Below, piece after piece: positions 46,923 through 55,729 of a stretch of 64,000 bases of DNA (position 1 is the stretch's first letter; the number at the start of each line of letters is the position of its first letter). Where the stretch lies: positions 3,372,001-3,436,000 of the forward strand of contig NZ_CP029551.1 in NCBI RefSeq assembly GCF_003173735.1, read 5' to 3'. This DNA comes from Methylobacterium radiodurans. Lineage in GTDB: Bacteria; Pseudomonadota; Alphaproteobacteria; Rhizobiales; Beijerinckiaceae. The notes under the pieces were generated by a model, which saw only the letters and a program-made list of their open reading frames with translations, was not told the origin of the DNA and did not search any database. The position numbers and the translations under genes are program-made.

Positions 46923-47627
46923 TCAGGCCCAGTCGCTGTCGTCGCCGCCGTCCATGTCGCCGGCGAAATCGTCGCCGCCGCCCGCGCCGCCGTCATCGTA
47001 GCCGCCGCCGAGCGGGGCGCCGAAATCCTGCGTGTTGGCGGAGAGATCCTGCGTGCCGCCCCCGAGGCCGGCCGCGGCCGCGCTGCCGAGCTGCGAGTGG
47101 CCGCCCGCGAAGGCGTTCGAGAGGGCGCTGCCGAGCAGCATGCCGCCCGCCGCGCCCGCCGCCATCGGGAGCGCGGTGGCCATGAAGCCGCCGCCGCGCG
47201 CCGGCTGCTGCGGCTGGCCGCCCCAGGGGCCGCCCTGCTGCGGATAGCCGCCCTGCTGGGGATAGCCCTGCGGGCCCTGCGGCGGGTAGCCGGGCTGCTG
47301 GCCGTAGCCGGGCTGGCCGCCCCAGGCGCCGCCCTGGCGCGGGGGCTCCTGGCGCTGGCCGCCGCCGAAGATGCTCGACAGGAACCCGCCGCCGCCGGAA
47401 CTCTGCGGCTGCGCCTGCTGGCGGCGCGCCTCCTCCAGCTGCTGGTTGAGGCTCTTGATCGCCTCCTCCTGCACGTAGATCAGCTGGGCCATCGCGTAGG
47501 GCGCGTAGGGCTGCTGGCGGATCCGGTCGGCGATGAAGCGCTCGGCATCCGCGTCGCGGGGCTGGCTCGCGGCCTGCTCCAGGCGCTGGAAGATGCCGTT
47601 GATGACGTCGCGTTCTTCGCTGTTCAT
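46923..47627 (-). CDS. DUF2076 domain-containing protein
   Basis: 234 residues. The N-terminal about 75 residues form the helical DUF2076 domain (NSEERDVINGIFQRLEQAAS, then PYAPYAMAQLIYVQEEAIKS). A Gln/Gly/Pro-rich region follows with repeats such as GYPQQGG. A glycine-rich hydrophobic stretch (ATALPMAAGAAGGMLLGSAL) and an Asp/Gly tail ending DGGDDSDWA complete it. The family is periplasmic or membrane-associated in proteobacteria and its function is unknown. No classical signal peptide. Confidence 0.85.
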   Translation of the reverse strand: MNSEERDVINGIFQRLEQAASQPRDADAERFIADRIRQQPYAPYAMAQLIYVQEEAIKSLNQQLEEARRQQAQPQSSGGGGFLSSIFGGGQRQEPPRQGGAWGGQPGYGQQPGYPPQGPQGYPQQGGYPQQGGPWGGQPQQPARGGGFMATALPMAAGAAGGMLLGSALSNAFAGGHSQLGSAAAAGLGGGTQDLSANTQDFGAPLGGGYDDGGAGGGDDFAGDMDGGDDSDWA

Positions 47628-47791
47628 GGAGTCGTCCTCCTCGAGTCACGACCCGCGGGCGTTCACGGGCCGCGCGGACGCCAGGGCAAATGGGGAGGGA
47701 CGCGAGGCTTTGTCAGGGGCGGGGAAGAAAACTTCGCCGTTCGAGGCGGTAAGATTTTCGGGATTAAAGTCGAAGGCTCGGAACGAGCCCG

Positions 47792-47824
47792 AAATGAAAG
47801 AAGCCCGGCGCGCGGCCGGGCTTC
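47792..47824 (-). terminator. Intrinsic terminator of the outer-membrane protein gene
   Basis: GAAGCCCGG (47800-47808) pairs with CCGGGCTTC (47816-47824). On the minus strand the stem is followed by TTTCATTT. It lies about 52 bases beyond the Omp stop codon. The remaining DUF2076-Omp gap shows nothing else. Confidence 0.65.
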
Positions 47825-47876
47825 GGGAGACTTGCGGGGTCGCCGGCCGCAGGGCCGACGCCAGGGCGCGTCGATC

Positions 47877-48782
47877 TCAGTACGAGCCGAACTTGTAGTT
47901 CAGGCCGGCGCGGACGACGGCGAACTCGGTGTCGCGGCGCACGTTGGCCAGCCCCGAGACCAGCAGGGTGTTCGGGCCGCCGGCGACGAAGGTCTCCCCG
48001 GCGAAGTTCGTCGCGAAGGCGCCGTTGTTGCGGCGGCCCTGGTCGAGGTTCACGTAGAGACCTTCCACCTTCAGCGTCACGGCCGAGGAGCGGAAGAAGT
48101 TCAGGAAGGAATCGGTCGGCAGGGCGTACTCGACACCGCCGCCCACAGTCCAGCCGGTCTGGAAGTCGTCGCGCGAGGAATTCGGCAGGCCGAAGTCGCG
48201 GCCGCCGCCCGAGCCGTAGGCGAAGCCGCCCGTGGCGTACACGAGGGTGCGGTCGAAGGCGTAGCCGAGGCGGCCGCGCACGGTGCCGAAGTAGTCGAGG
48301 CTCGACAGGCCGTTCGGGTTGTAGGCGAGCGAGCCGGGCACCAGGGTGCTGCCGGCGGGCGCCGCGAAGGCGAAGCGGTTCCGGTTGCGGCCGAAATCGG
48401 CGTACTGCGCGTCGGCCTCGACGCCGATCACGACGCCCGAGCCCGGGGTGAGCTGGTAGTTGTAGCCGATCTGGCCGCCGCCGACGAAGCCCTCGGAGGA
48501 GCGCTCACCGCCGAAGGCGAGGACGCCCGAGGTGAAGGTGTTGCCGGCCGCGAAGAGGCGGGTGCCGGGCGAGACGGCGACCACGGTCGGGCCGCGGTCG
48601 TTACCGGTGCCGAAGCCGTAACCGGCGTTGAAACCGGCGTAGAAGCCCGTCCAGGTGAAGACCGGAACCGGCGTGAAGACCGGCGGCGGGGCGGCGCGGC
48701 GCGGGAGGTCGGCGGCGAGCGCGGAGCCCGCGGCGGTGACGGCGACGAGCGCGGTGGCGCTCTTGAGCAGGGTCTTGATCAT
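47877..48782 (-). CDS. Outer membrane beta-barrel protein (Omp31/Omp25-like)
   Basis: 301 residues from ATG 48782 with signal peptide MIKTLLKSATALVAVTAAGS, then ALAADLP. The mature protein opens with TWTGFYAGFNAGYGFGTG, the rhizobial/Brucella porin-family motif. It alternates Gly/aromatic strands through FVGGGQIGYNYQLTPGSGVV and RGRLGYAFDRTLVYATGGFA. It ends with AGLNYKFGSY, a terminal aromatic-type barrel strand. It is probably an eight-strand barrel in the outer membrane. The upstream frame extension to 48833 is non-coding. Confidence 0.87.
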   Translation of the reverse strand: MIKTLLKSATALVAVTAAGSALAADLPRRAAPPPVFTPVPVFTWTGFYAGFNAGYGFGTGNDRGPTVVAVSPGTRLFAAGNTFTSGVLAFGGERSSEGFVGGGQIGYNYQLTPGSGVVIGVEADAQYADFGRNRNRFAFAAPAGSTLVPGSLAYNPNGLSSLDYFGTVRGRLGYAFDRTLVYATGGFAYGSGGGRDFGLPNSSRDDFQTGWTVGGGVEYALPTDSFLNFFRSSAVTLKVEGLYVNLDQGRRNNGAFATNFAGETFVAGGPNTLLVSGLANVRRDTEFAVVRAGLNYKFGSY

Positions 48783-49047
48783 CTGGTCCTCACACTCGAC
48801 GCGTGCCGCCGCGCACTCGCGACAGGTCGGCACTGTGCCTCATCGTTCAGGACTCCTCCGGGTTGGCTTGATGCCTGGAGCGCACCGACCGCCTGTGACG
48901 GCCCCTTACGATGCGCTGCCTTGTTCCCTGGGGATACCTTGACCGTACAACACGCCCCGAATGGCCAAGGTTCCGCTGCGGCCACGCTTTTTTCACCGAC
49001 CAGTTTGACAAAGTGTCGCAGCCCCCCCCCGGCAAGCCCCCCGCCCC

Positions 49048-49812
49048 TCAGGGGAGGAGCGCGATCGCCGAGATCAGCCGCCCGTAATCCGGCTCGCCCC
49101 GGTGGGTGGTGCGGCGGAAGCTGTAGAAGCGGTCCGAGTCGGCGTAGGTGCACAGCCGCAGGGCGGCCGCCTCGCCGATCCCGGCCTCCGCGAGGCGGGC
49201 CAGGATGAAGCCCGGCAGGTCGAACTGGGCATGGCCGGGCCGCTCAGCCGGTGCGAGGAAGCGCTCCATGCCGGGGGCCTCGGCGGTGAAGCGGGCGACG
49301 AAGTCGGGCCCGACCTCGTAGTTCGGCTGCTCGATCGTCGGCCCCAGCACGGCCACGATGCTGCGCCGCTCGGCCCCGAGCCGCTCCATCGCCTCGACCG
49401 TCGCGCCGACGATTCCCGTGAGCGCGCCCTTCCAGCCCGCATGGGCGGCGCCGACGACGCCGTTCTCGGGATCGGCGAACAGGATCGGGCCGCAATCGGC
49501 CGTGGCGATGCCGAGCGCGAGGCCCGGCACCCGCGTCACCATGGCGTCGGCCCGCGGGCGCTCGGCGAAGGGCGCCTCCACGGTGACCACCTCGGCGGAA
49601 TGCACCTGGTAGAGGCCGACGAGGCGGTCGGCGGGCAGCCCGAGCTGCGCGCACATCCGGGCCCGGTTTTCGGCCACGCGCTCGGGCCGGTCGCTCGATC
49701 CGGTCCCGCCGTTGAGCGAGGCGTAGAGCCCCTCCGAGACGCCGCCCTGCCGGGTGAAGAAGGCGTGGCGGATAGCGGCGTGCCCGCTCAGTTCCGGCGC
49801 TTCGATGAGCAT
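49048..49812 (-). CDS. pgeF: Peptidoglycan editing factor PgeF (YfiH, multicopper-polyphenol-oxidase fold)
   Basis: 254 residues. The family removes misincorporated amino acids from peptidoglycan precursors (PgeF of E. coli); homologues were earlier named laccase-like. Metal-site motifs: QVHSAEVVTVE, ATADCGPILFAD, AAHAGWKGALTG and LCTYADSDRFYSFRR give the His-Cys-His set. Near the N-terminus HAFFTRQGGVSEGLYASLN matches well. Length is standard. On the same strand as midA and lgt upstream, but a small gene on the other strand lies between. Confidence 0.88.
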   Translation of the reverse strand: MLIEAPELSGHAAIRHAFFTRQGGVSEGLYASLNGGTGSSDRPERVAENRARMCAQLGLPADRLVGLYQVHSAEVVTVEAPFAERPRADAMVTRVPGLALGIATADCGPILFADPENGVVGAAHAGWKGALTGIVGATVEAMERLGAERRSIVAVLGPTIEQPNYEVGPDFVARFTAEAPGMERFLAPAERPGHAQFDLPGFILARLAEAGIGEAAALRLCTYADSDRFYSFRRTTHRGEPDYGRLISAIALLP

Positions 49813-49977
49813 GGGCGGGTTCCCGGCAAGGTGTGGGCGCGCGCGAGTGCGGGCGCCACGCCTCGATAGCCGAACCGGAGGCCCGAGACGACGGTTGATC
49901 GCGCAAGGAACCGCGCGGCCGGCCTGGCATTTTGTGGGGCGGCCCGCGCGGATCCGCGACTTCGGAGGAGGTGGACG

Positions 49978-50178
49978 ATGTCTCAGAGGATCAAGCCCGA
50001 CCGCCCGATCTGGCCGCCGCTGCCGGAGACCGGCGCGCGCCCCACGCCCTCGACAGGGCCGAGCGAGGCGCCGCGTGCCGCGCCGCCGCAGGGCGGAAGC
50101 GGGCCGGGTGCCTCCGGGCCGCGAGCGCAGCGGGTCGCGCCCGCCACGGTCGAGGCCTTCGGGTCCCTCGCCGGCTAG
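49978..50178 (+). CDS. Small hypothetical Pro-rich protein
   Basis: 66 residues from ATG 49978. A strong ribosome-binding site (GGAGGAGG) lies 6 bases upstream, which is the main support. The product MSQRIKPDRPIWPPLPETGA and its remainder are rich in Pro, Gly and Ala with no hydrophobic segment, so it is likely disordered. No family recognised. It is in opposite orientation to both neighbours and its end is 6 bases from the end of the methyltransferase gene. Confidence 0.45.
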   Translation: MSQRIKPDRPIWPPLPETGARPTPSTGPSEAPRAAPPQGGSGPGASGPRAQRVAPATVEAFGSLAG

Positions 50179-50184
50179 GTCTGC

Positions 50185-51297
50185 CTAGGTCTGTGGCGCC
50201 GGGAGGGCCGGCAGCGGGCCGAGGCGCGGGTCGGCCAGGCCCAGCACCTTGAACAGGCCGCCCATGCCGCGCTCGGCCGGGTCGGTCAGGCGCGCCGCGG
50301 CCGCATCGATCGCCCGGGCCCGATCCGCGTCGGCCCGGGCCTTCAGCCGCTCGGCGCGGGCGGCCAGCCCCATCGCCAGCAGGAAGTCGCGCTGCGTCGC
50401 GGGCCCGTAGACGGCCGCGCCCTCGGAAGCCGCGGCGCGGGCGAGCGCCGCGAAATCGACGTGGGCGGTGAGGTCGGCCTCGCCGGGCGCGGCGAGCGGG
50501 TCGGCGAAGGCGTGGCCGGCGAGCGCCTGGAGCGTATCGCCGAAGCCCGGCCGGGCATGGCCGTAATCGATCGCCAGCAGGGCGCCGCCCTCGGCGCGCA
50601 GGCGCCGTCCGAAGCTGCGGACGAGGTCGAGGCCGGCGGAGGGCAGGGTCATCAGCGCGCCCTCCGGGGCCTCGGCAGCGATCTCGGGCAGCGGGTCGGG
50701 CGCGAGGCCGAAGGCCAGCCGGCCGTCCGCGAGCCCGACGACCCGCTCGCACCAGCCGCGCCCGGTCCGCTCGAACTGGCGCACCGGCAGGCAGTCGAGG
50801 AACTCGTTGGCCAGCACGATCATCGGGCCGGCCGGCAGGGTGTCGATCCCGCCGTGCCAGACGGCACCGGTCCCGGCGAGCCGCGCCTCCTGGGCGGCCC
50901 GCAGCACCGGGCTCGTCTCGACGAGGTGCACCGCGAGGCGCGCGTCCGGCGCGGCGGCGCGCAGCGCCCGCAGCGCGTCGGCCATCAGGGTGCCGCGGCC
51001 GGGGCCGAGCTCGACCAGCGCGAGGTCTTCGGGCTCGCCCATCTGCTGCCGGACCAGGGCGACCCAGACGCCGAGAAGCTCGCCGAACATCTGGCTGATC
51101 TCGGGCGCGGTGGTGAAGTCGCCCCGCGCGCCCAGCGGGTCGCGGGTCCGGTAGTAGCCGTGGACCGGGTGGCTGAGGCAGAGCGCCATGTAGCGGTCGA
51201 TGCCGATCGGCCCGGTCTCGCGGATCAGCGCGGCGATCTCTGCGCCAAGGGGCGTGGTCGGCGGCGTGCTCGGCGTCGTGCTCGGCGGCGCGCTCAC
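50185..51297 (-). CDS. SAM-dependent methyltransferase, MidA/NDUFAF7 family
   Basis: 370 residues from GTG 51297. It is the bacterial relative of NDUFAF7, which methylates an Arg of complex I in mitochondria. Motifs: DRYMALCLSHPVHGYYRTRD, DFTTAPEISQMFGELLGVWV, the SAM site LVELGPGRGTLMADALRA, and VLANEFLDCLPVRQF. The typical length is about 360. It overlaps lgt by four bases (GTGA), so the two are translationally coupled; this lgt-midA-pgeF order is common in alphaproteobacteria. The true substrate here is inferred. Confidence 0.9.
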   Translation of the reverse strand: MSAPPSTTPSTPPTTPLGAEIAALIRETGPIGIDRYMALCLSHPVHGYYRTRDPLGARGDFTTAPEISQMFGELLGVWVALVRQQMGEPEDLALVELGPGRGTLMADALRALRAAAPDARLAVHLVETSPVLRAAQEARLAGTGAVWHGGIDTLPAGPMIVLANEFLDCLPVRQFERTGRGWCERVVGLADGRLAFGLAPDPLPEIAAEAPEGALMTLPSAGLDLVRSFGRRLRAEGGALLAIDYGHARPGFGDTLQALAGHAFADPLAAPGEADLTAHVDFAALARAAASEGAAVYGPATQRDFLLAMGLAARAERLKARADADRARAIDAAAARLTDPAERGMGGLFKVLGLADPRLGPLPALPAPQT

Positions 51298-52190
51298 GCC
51301 TCCACCGCCCGGTCCGCGGCGGCGGGCGCCTCGACGGGGTGCCGCGGCCGGGTCCAGCCGCGGGCGGCCAGCACGATGTAGGCGAGGCCGACGAGCGCCA
51401 TCGGCACGCAGAGCAGCATCCCCATGGTGATGCCGCCGCCGAGCGGCCCGAGATTGTCGCCGAACAGGAAGCCGAGCTGCCGGTCGGGCTCGCGGAAGAA
51501 CTCGCAGGCCGTGCGGGCGAGCGCGTAGCCGAGGACGAAGATGCCGCCGAGGAGGCCGGGCCGCCGGAAGCCGAAGCGGCGCACCGCGAGCGCCATCACG
51601 ATGAAGAGGAGCAGGCCCTCGGTCGCCGCCTCGTAGAGCTGGCTCGGGTGGCGGGGCAGGGGGCCGCCCGTAGGGAAGACCACTGCGTAGGGGAAATCGG
51701 GCGCGACCCGGCCCCAGAGCTCGCCGTTCACGAAATTGGCGATGCGGCCGAAGAACAGGCCGATCGGCACCACGACGGCGCCGATGTCGAGGAGGTTGTA
51801 GCCGTTGAGCCTGCGCACCCGGGCGAAGAGCAGGAAGGCCAGGATCGCGCCCAGGAACCCGCCGTGGAACGACATGCCGCCGTTGCGGATGGCGAAGATC
51901 TCCACCGGGTCCGAGAGGTAGAGCGGCAGGTTGTAGAACAGCACGTAGCCGATGCGCCCGCCAAGCACGACGCCGAGGGCCACCCAGACCACGAGGTCGT
52001 CGATGTCGGCCACGCTCGGGCGCCGCACCACGCCCCAGAGGGAATCGGCCATGACGAGGCGGCGGGCATAGTACCAGCCGCCGATCAGCCCGGCGATGTA
52101 GGCGAGCGCGTACCACTTGATGGTGATCGGGCCGATGGCCAGGGCGACCGGGTCGATCGCCGGGAAGGGCAGGGCGAGGAGCGGCGGCAT
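51294..52190 (-). CDS. lgt: Prolipoprotein diacylglyceryl transferase
   Basis: 298 residues from ATG 52190. It moves diacylglycerol from phosphatidylglycerol to the lipobox Cys of prolipoproteins in the inner membrane. About seven membrane helices; motifs GGRIGYVLFYN, HGGFLGAILAF, IANFVNGELWGR with the signature Asn/Glu/Arg, and RHPSQLYEA. One substrate may be the CAP-domain lipoprotein at 55730. Upstream frame extension to 52412 is rejected because it has no membrane-protein character and the family starts here. Confidence 0.94.
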   Translation of the reverse strand: MPPLLALPFPAIDPVALAIGPITIKWYALAYIAGLIGGWYYARRLVMADSLWGVVRRPSVADIDDLVVWVALGVVLGGRIGYVLFYNLPLYLSDPVEIFAIRNGGMSFHGGFLGAILAFLLFARVRRLNGYNLLDIGAVVVPIGLFFGRIANFVNGELWGRVAPDFPYAVVFPTGGPLPRHPSQLYEAATEGLLLFIVMALAVRRFGFRRPGLLGGIFVLGYALARTACEFFREPDRQLGFLFGDNLGPLGGGITMGMLLCVPMALVGLAYIVLAARGWTRPRHPVEAPAAADRAVEA

Positions 52191-52410
52191 CGGCGCGCTT
52201 TCGGCTGTGTGGGGGCGCGGGCATTGCACCCGTGGGCCGCGCAGCGTCAACCCACGGCCCCGCGGGGCGGGGCCGGAGGCAGGCCGCGCCCGCGCGACCC
52301 GCACACCACCGTTCGGCCGCGATTCGCCCCTAGGCGCCCTCATCGAACGGGTGGGGCCGTGCCGCGTTGTCACGCGCCCCGTCCGCCTCAAGGTCAGCTC
52401 CGATCCCGGC

Positions 52411-53220
52411 ATGCTCGATACCGCGCCCCACCGGCCGCTCGGCCTCGGCTCCGTCGCCGCGAGCCCGCTCGCCCGGGCCGACCGCGAGGCCGGCAGCTAC
52501 AAGATCGTGAGCTGGAACCTGCTGCGCCGGACCGGTGCGGCGGTGGCGGACCTCGTGTCGCTGATCGAGCAGGAGCAGCCGGACCTGCTCCTGATGCAGG
52601 AGGCGACCCGCGGCATCGCGGCGCTCCGCGAGCGGGTCGGTGGGGTCTATGCCTGGGCGCAGCTGCCCGACCGCATCCACGGCCTCGCCATGTGGGCGCC
52701 GAAGCCCTGGGCGAGCCCACCGCTCGTCGTGCCGCTGCCGTCCGGCGCGATGTTCCACCGAGTCTCCCAGGTGCTCGATCTCGGCGAATTCGCGGTCGCC
52801 AACGTCCACCTGTCGCACGGGCAGATGCTGAACCGGCGCCAGCTCCGCCGGGTGATGTCAGTTCTTCCCGAGCGCGCCGCGGTGCTCGGCGACTACAACA
52901 TCGTCGGCCCGGCCCTCATGCCGGGTTTCCGCGACGTGGGGCCCCGCAACCCGACCCACGCCATGGCCCGGATGGTGCCGCTGCGGCTCGACCGCTGCCT
53001 CGCCCGCGGCCTCGTTTGCGAGCGCAGCGCGGTCCTGCCGCGGGGCCCCTCGGACCACCGGCCGATCGTGGTGCACCTGCGCCCGGCGCCGGAGCCGCCA
53101 CCGCGCGTCGTCAGAGGTATGGCAGCAGCAGTCGCACGCCTGCGTCGCGCAGGCGTACGGGCAGGTGGCGGGCGCGCAGGTCGTCCTCCGTCAGCCGCGT
53201 CTCCATCTTCGCCCGGATGA
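52411..53220 (+). CDS. Endonuclease/exonuclease/phosphatase (EEP) family protein
   Basis: 269 residues from ATG 52411. The EEP catalytic motifs are present: YKIVSWNLLR, LLLMQEATRG with the metal-binding Glu, NVHLSHGQMLNR, AVLGDYNIVG and PSDHRPIVVHL. The substrate may be a phosphodiester in nucleic acid or lipid; it cannot be fixed. The last about 37 residues are a basic Ala/Arg/Ser tail beyond the fold, encoded opposite the 3' end of cls, an overlap of 110 bases. Its neighbour cls suggests membrane phospholipid context, as in some EEP-cls pairs. Confidence 0.82.
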   Translation: MLDTAPHRPLGLGSVAASPLARADREAGSYKIVSWNLLRRTGAAVADLVSLIEQEQPDLLLMQEATRGIAALRERVGGVYAWAQLPDRIHGLAMWAPKPWASPPLVVPLPSGAMFHRVSQVLDLGEFAVANVHLSHGQMLNRRQLRRVMSVLPERAAVLGDYNIVGPALMPGFRDVGPRNPTHAMARMVPLRLDRCLARGLVCERSAVLPRGPSDHRPIVVHLRPAPEPPPRVVRGMAAAVARLRRAGVRAGGGRAGRPPSAASPSSPG

Positions 53221-54559
53221 AGCGCTCCAGCGCCTCCGCTATCGCTGCGTCGTAGAGTTCGACGTTCAGCTCGAAGTTGAGGCGGAAGCTGCGCATGTCC
53301 CAGTTGGCGCTGCCGACGAAGCACCAGGCCCCGTCGACGGCGAGCGCCTTCGAGTGGTCGAAGGGGGGCTCGTCGAGCCAGATCCGGACGCCGCTGCGCA
53401 GGAGCGACATCACGTGGGCGCGGGTCGCCCAGTCGACGAAGACGTGGTCGGAGCGGGCCGGGATCACCACGTCGACGGTCACGCCCCGCTCGGCCGCGAG
53501 CGCGAGGGCCGCCATCACCACCTCGTCGGGCAGGAAATAGGGCGTCACGATCGCGACCCGCTCGCGGGCACCGTTCAGCGCGTGCAGGATCACCGACTCG
53601 ATCTTCATGATGTCGGCGTCCGGCCCCGACGTCACCGCGCGGGCGACGGTGGGACCGACGGGCTGCAGGTCCGGGAACCAGGTCGGCCCGTCGAGGATCT
53701 CGCCGTCCACGAAGGCCCAGTCGCTGGCGAAGGCCGCCATCAGCTGCTCGACCACCGGGCCCTCGATCCGGAAATGCGTGTCGCGGATCGGGTGGTCGGG
53801 CCGCGTGGCGAGGCGGTTGGGCTGCGAGATGTTCACCCCGCCCGTGAAGGCGAGGCGCCCGTCGGCGATCAAGAGCTTCTTGTGGTTGCGCAGGTTCAGG
53901 AAAGGCATGCGCCAGGGCAGCGCCGAGTGCATGAACAGGCCGGCCCGCACCCCGGCGGCGGCGAGGCGCCGGTAGGCCTTCGCCCGGAAGTAGCCACCGC
54001 CGATGCCGTCGATGATCACCCGGACGGCGACGCCGCGCGCCCGAGCCTCGGCGAGCGCCGCGCAGAAGAGGCGGCCGGTCGGGTCGTCGCGAAAAATGTA
54101 GCTCGTGAGCACGAGGCTGGTGCGCGCATCGGCGATCGCCGCCAGCATCGCCGGGTAGGCCTCGTCGCCGTTGCGGTAGAGCTGGACGGCGTTGCCCGCG
54201 AGCGCCGGCAGGCCGGTGATGCGCCGCACCGCCCGGTCGAGGGGCCAGAGGGTGTGGGGCACCACCGCGTCCTCGAGGCTCGTCGCCTCCAGCGCCTCCG
54301 AGGGCTTGGTGCGCAGCCTCCGGGCGCGCCGGGTCACCCGGTTGATGCCGAACATCAGGTAGAGCACCGAGCCGAAGACCGGGGAGAGCCAGGCGAGGCC
54401 GACCCAGGCCACCGCGACGCTGACCCGGCGCTTGCGCAGCAGCGCGTGCAGGGTCACGGCGAGCGCCAGCGCGGTACCGACCGCCGCCAGGACGTCGGCC
54501 CGCAGGGCGGCGGAGGGCTGGAGCCAGCGGAGCAGAAGGTCTTCGAAGGAGCTCGACAC
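53111..54559 (-). CDS. cls: Cardiolipin synthase (phospholipase D family)
   Basis: 482 residues from GTG 54559. It condenses two phosphatidylglycerols into cardiolipin at the inner membrane. Two N-terminal hydrophobic segments (VLAAVGTALALAVTLHALLR and VGLAWLSPVFGSVLYLMFGI) precede two HKD motifs: NHKKLLIADGRLAFTGGVN near 225 and HSKALAVDGAWCFVGSANWD near 405. The second is complete H-x-K-x4-D. The first also keeps H-x-K-x4-D. Length is typical. Convergent with and overlapping the EEP gene. Confidence 0.92.
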   Translation of the reverse strand: MSSSFEDLLLRWLQPSAALRADVLAAVGTALALAVTLHALLRKRRVSVAVAWVGLAWLSPVFGSVLYLMFGINRVTRRARRLRTKPSEALEATSLEDAVVPHTLWPLDRAVRRITGLPALAGNAVQLYRNGDEAYPAMLAAIADARTSLVLTSYIFRDDPTGRLFCAALAEARARGVAVRVIIDGIGGGYFRAKAYRRLAAAGVRAGLFMHSALPWRMPFLNLRNHKKLLIADGRLAFTGGVNISQPNRLATRPDHPIRDTHFRIEGPVVEQLMAAFASDWAFVDGEILDGPTWFPDLQPVGPTVARAVTSGPDADIMKIESVILHALNGARERVAIVTPYFLPDEVVMAALALAAERGVTVDVVIPARSDHVFVDWATRAHVMSLLRSGVRIWLDEPPFDHSKALAVDGAWCFVGSANWDMRSFRLNFELNVELYDAAIAEALERFIRAKMETRLTEDDLRARHLPVRLRDAGVRLLLPYL

Positions 54560-54674
54560 GTCACGCGACCGGGTGGGGGAGGGGCTGGGTCGATATAGGC
54601 GCGTTCGCGGCGCTGGGGCCCGGGGATTTGGCCACCGTCCCGAAAATGCCGGTCTCCGGCGTCAGAGCCGCGCC

Positions 54675-55646
54675 ATGCCGTTTCCCGCGCCGCCCCCGCC
54701 CGAACCGCCGGCCCTCGTCCGGGTTGCCGCCGCGTCCTGCGACGCCGCGACCCGCGCCCGGATCCTCGCCCCGGCGGAGCCGGGCGCGGAGAGCGTCGCG
54801 CTCGCCTGCAACCTGCGGCTCGGGCCCGAGGACAGGGTGACGAAGCGGATCGTGCTGGAGGGCGCCTCGGCCTCCGGCATCACCCTCGACTGCGCGGGCG
54901 CGACGCTGGGCCGGGCCGAGCCGCCGCCCGCCATCGACGCCTTCGCGCTGGCGATCCGCTCGCGCCCGCTGCCCGGCGGCGGCTTCGAGCGCCCCGCCGG
55001 GATCACGGTGCGCGACTGCCGCATCCTCGGCCATGTCCGGATCTGGGGCATGGGAGTGAACGGGCAGGCCGAGGTGCTGCGCGGCTCCTCGCACAGGCCC
55101 GGCCACACCGAGCGGGCGCAGGCGGCGGCCCCGACGGACATCGCCATCCTCGGCACGACGATCACGGCGCTCGGGCACATCCCGCTCTATCTCGGGCCCG
55201 GCGTCACCCGGGTGACGCTGCGGGATTCGCGGCTCGACGGCCGCTCGCGCTCGACCGCGCTCTACCTCGACGCGGAGAGTGCCGAGAACAGGATCGAGGA
55301 CAACGCCATCGCGACCGAGACGGCGCGCGAGTTGGTCGCGGTCGACGGCTCGGCGCGCAACCGCATCACCGGCAACCGCTTCGACCTGCGGGGCCAGGGG
55401 GGCGTGCGGCTCTACCGCAATTGCGGGGAGGGCGGCACGGTGCGCCACCAGACGCCCTCCGACAACGTGGTGACGGACAACGTCTTCCGGGGGCGGGGCC
55501 TGTTCGGGTCGGCGCCGGTGGTGGTCAATTCCCGCGGCGGCTGGCGGCTCTACTGCGGCGAGGATCGCGGCTATCCGTTCGGCAGCAGCGCGGACGATGC
55601 CGACAACGGAACCGGCAACGTGGTCGAGCCGAACCGGGTGGAGTAG
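54675..55646 (+). CDS. Right-handed parallel beta-helix repeat protein
   Basis: 323 residues from ATG 54675. Repeats of beta-helix type run from about residue 60 to 290: GITLDCAGATLGR, GITVRDCRILGHVRIWGMGV, TDIAILGTTITALGHIPLYL, VTRVTLRDSRLDGRSRSTAL, and ENRIEDNAIATETARELVAV. Asn ladders and NRITGNRF suggest a pectate-lyase-like solenoid. No convincing signal peptide, though the first residues are Pro-rich. It may bind or process a polysaccharide; nothing more specific can be said. Confidence 0.75.
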   Translation: MPFPAPPPPEPPALVRVAAASCDAATRARILAPAEPGAESVALACNLRLGPEDRVTKRIVLEGASASGITLDCAGATLGRAEPPPAIDAFALAIRSRPLPGGGFERPAGITVRDCRILGHVRIWGMGVNGQAEVLRGSSHRPGHTERAQAAAPTDIAILGTTITALGHIPLYLGPGVTRVTLRDSRLDGRSRSTALYLDAESAENRIEDNAIATETARELVAVDGSARNRITGNRFDLRGQGGVRLYRNCGEGGTVRHQTPSDNVVTDNVFRGRGLFGSAPVVVNSRGGWRLYCGEDRGYPFGSSADDADNGTGNVVEPNRVE

Positions 55647-55729
55647 GAGATCGGCTTCCGGTTGGTCATATCGGTCTCAGCGGATCCCCTCTTCCCGCCG
55701 GCATCCGATGTGATCGACCGGAACCCGCC

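Noticed and set aside
49022..49030. Run of nine C as a possible phase-variation switch
   Set aside because: It lies outside coding frames, just beyond the pgeF stop, and such runs are expected in this GC-rich DNA.
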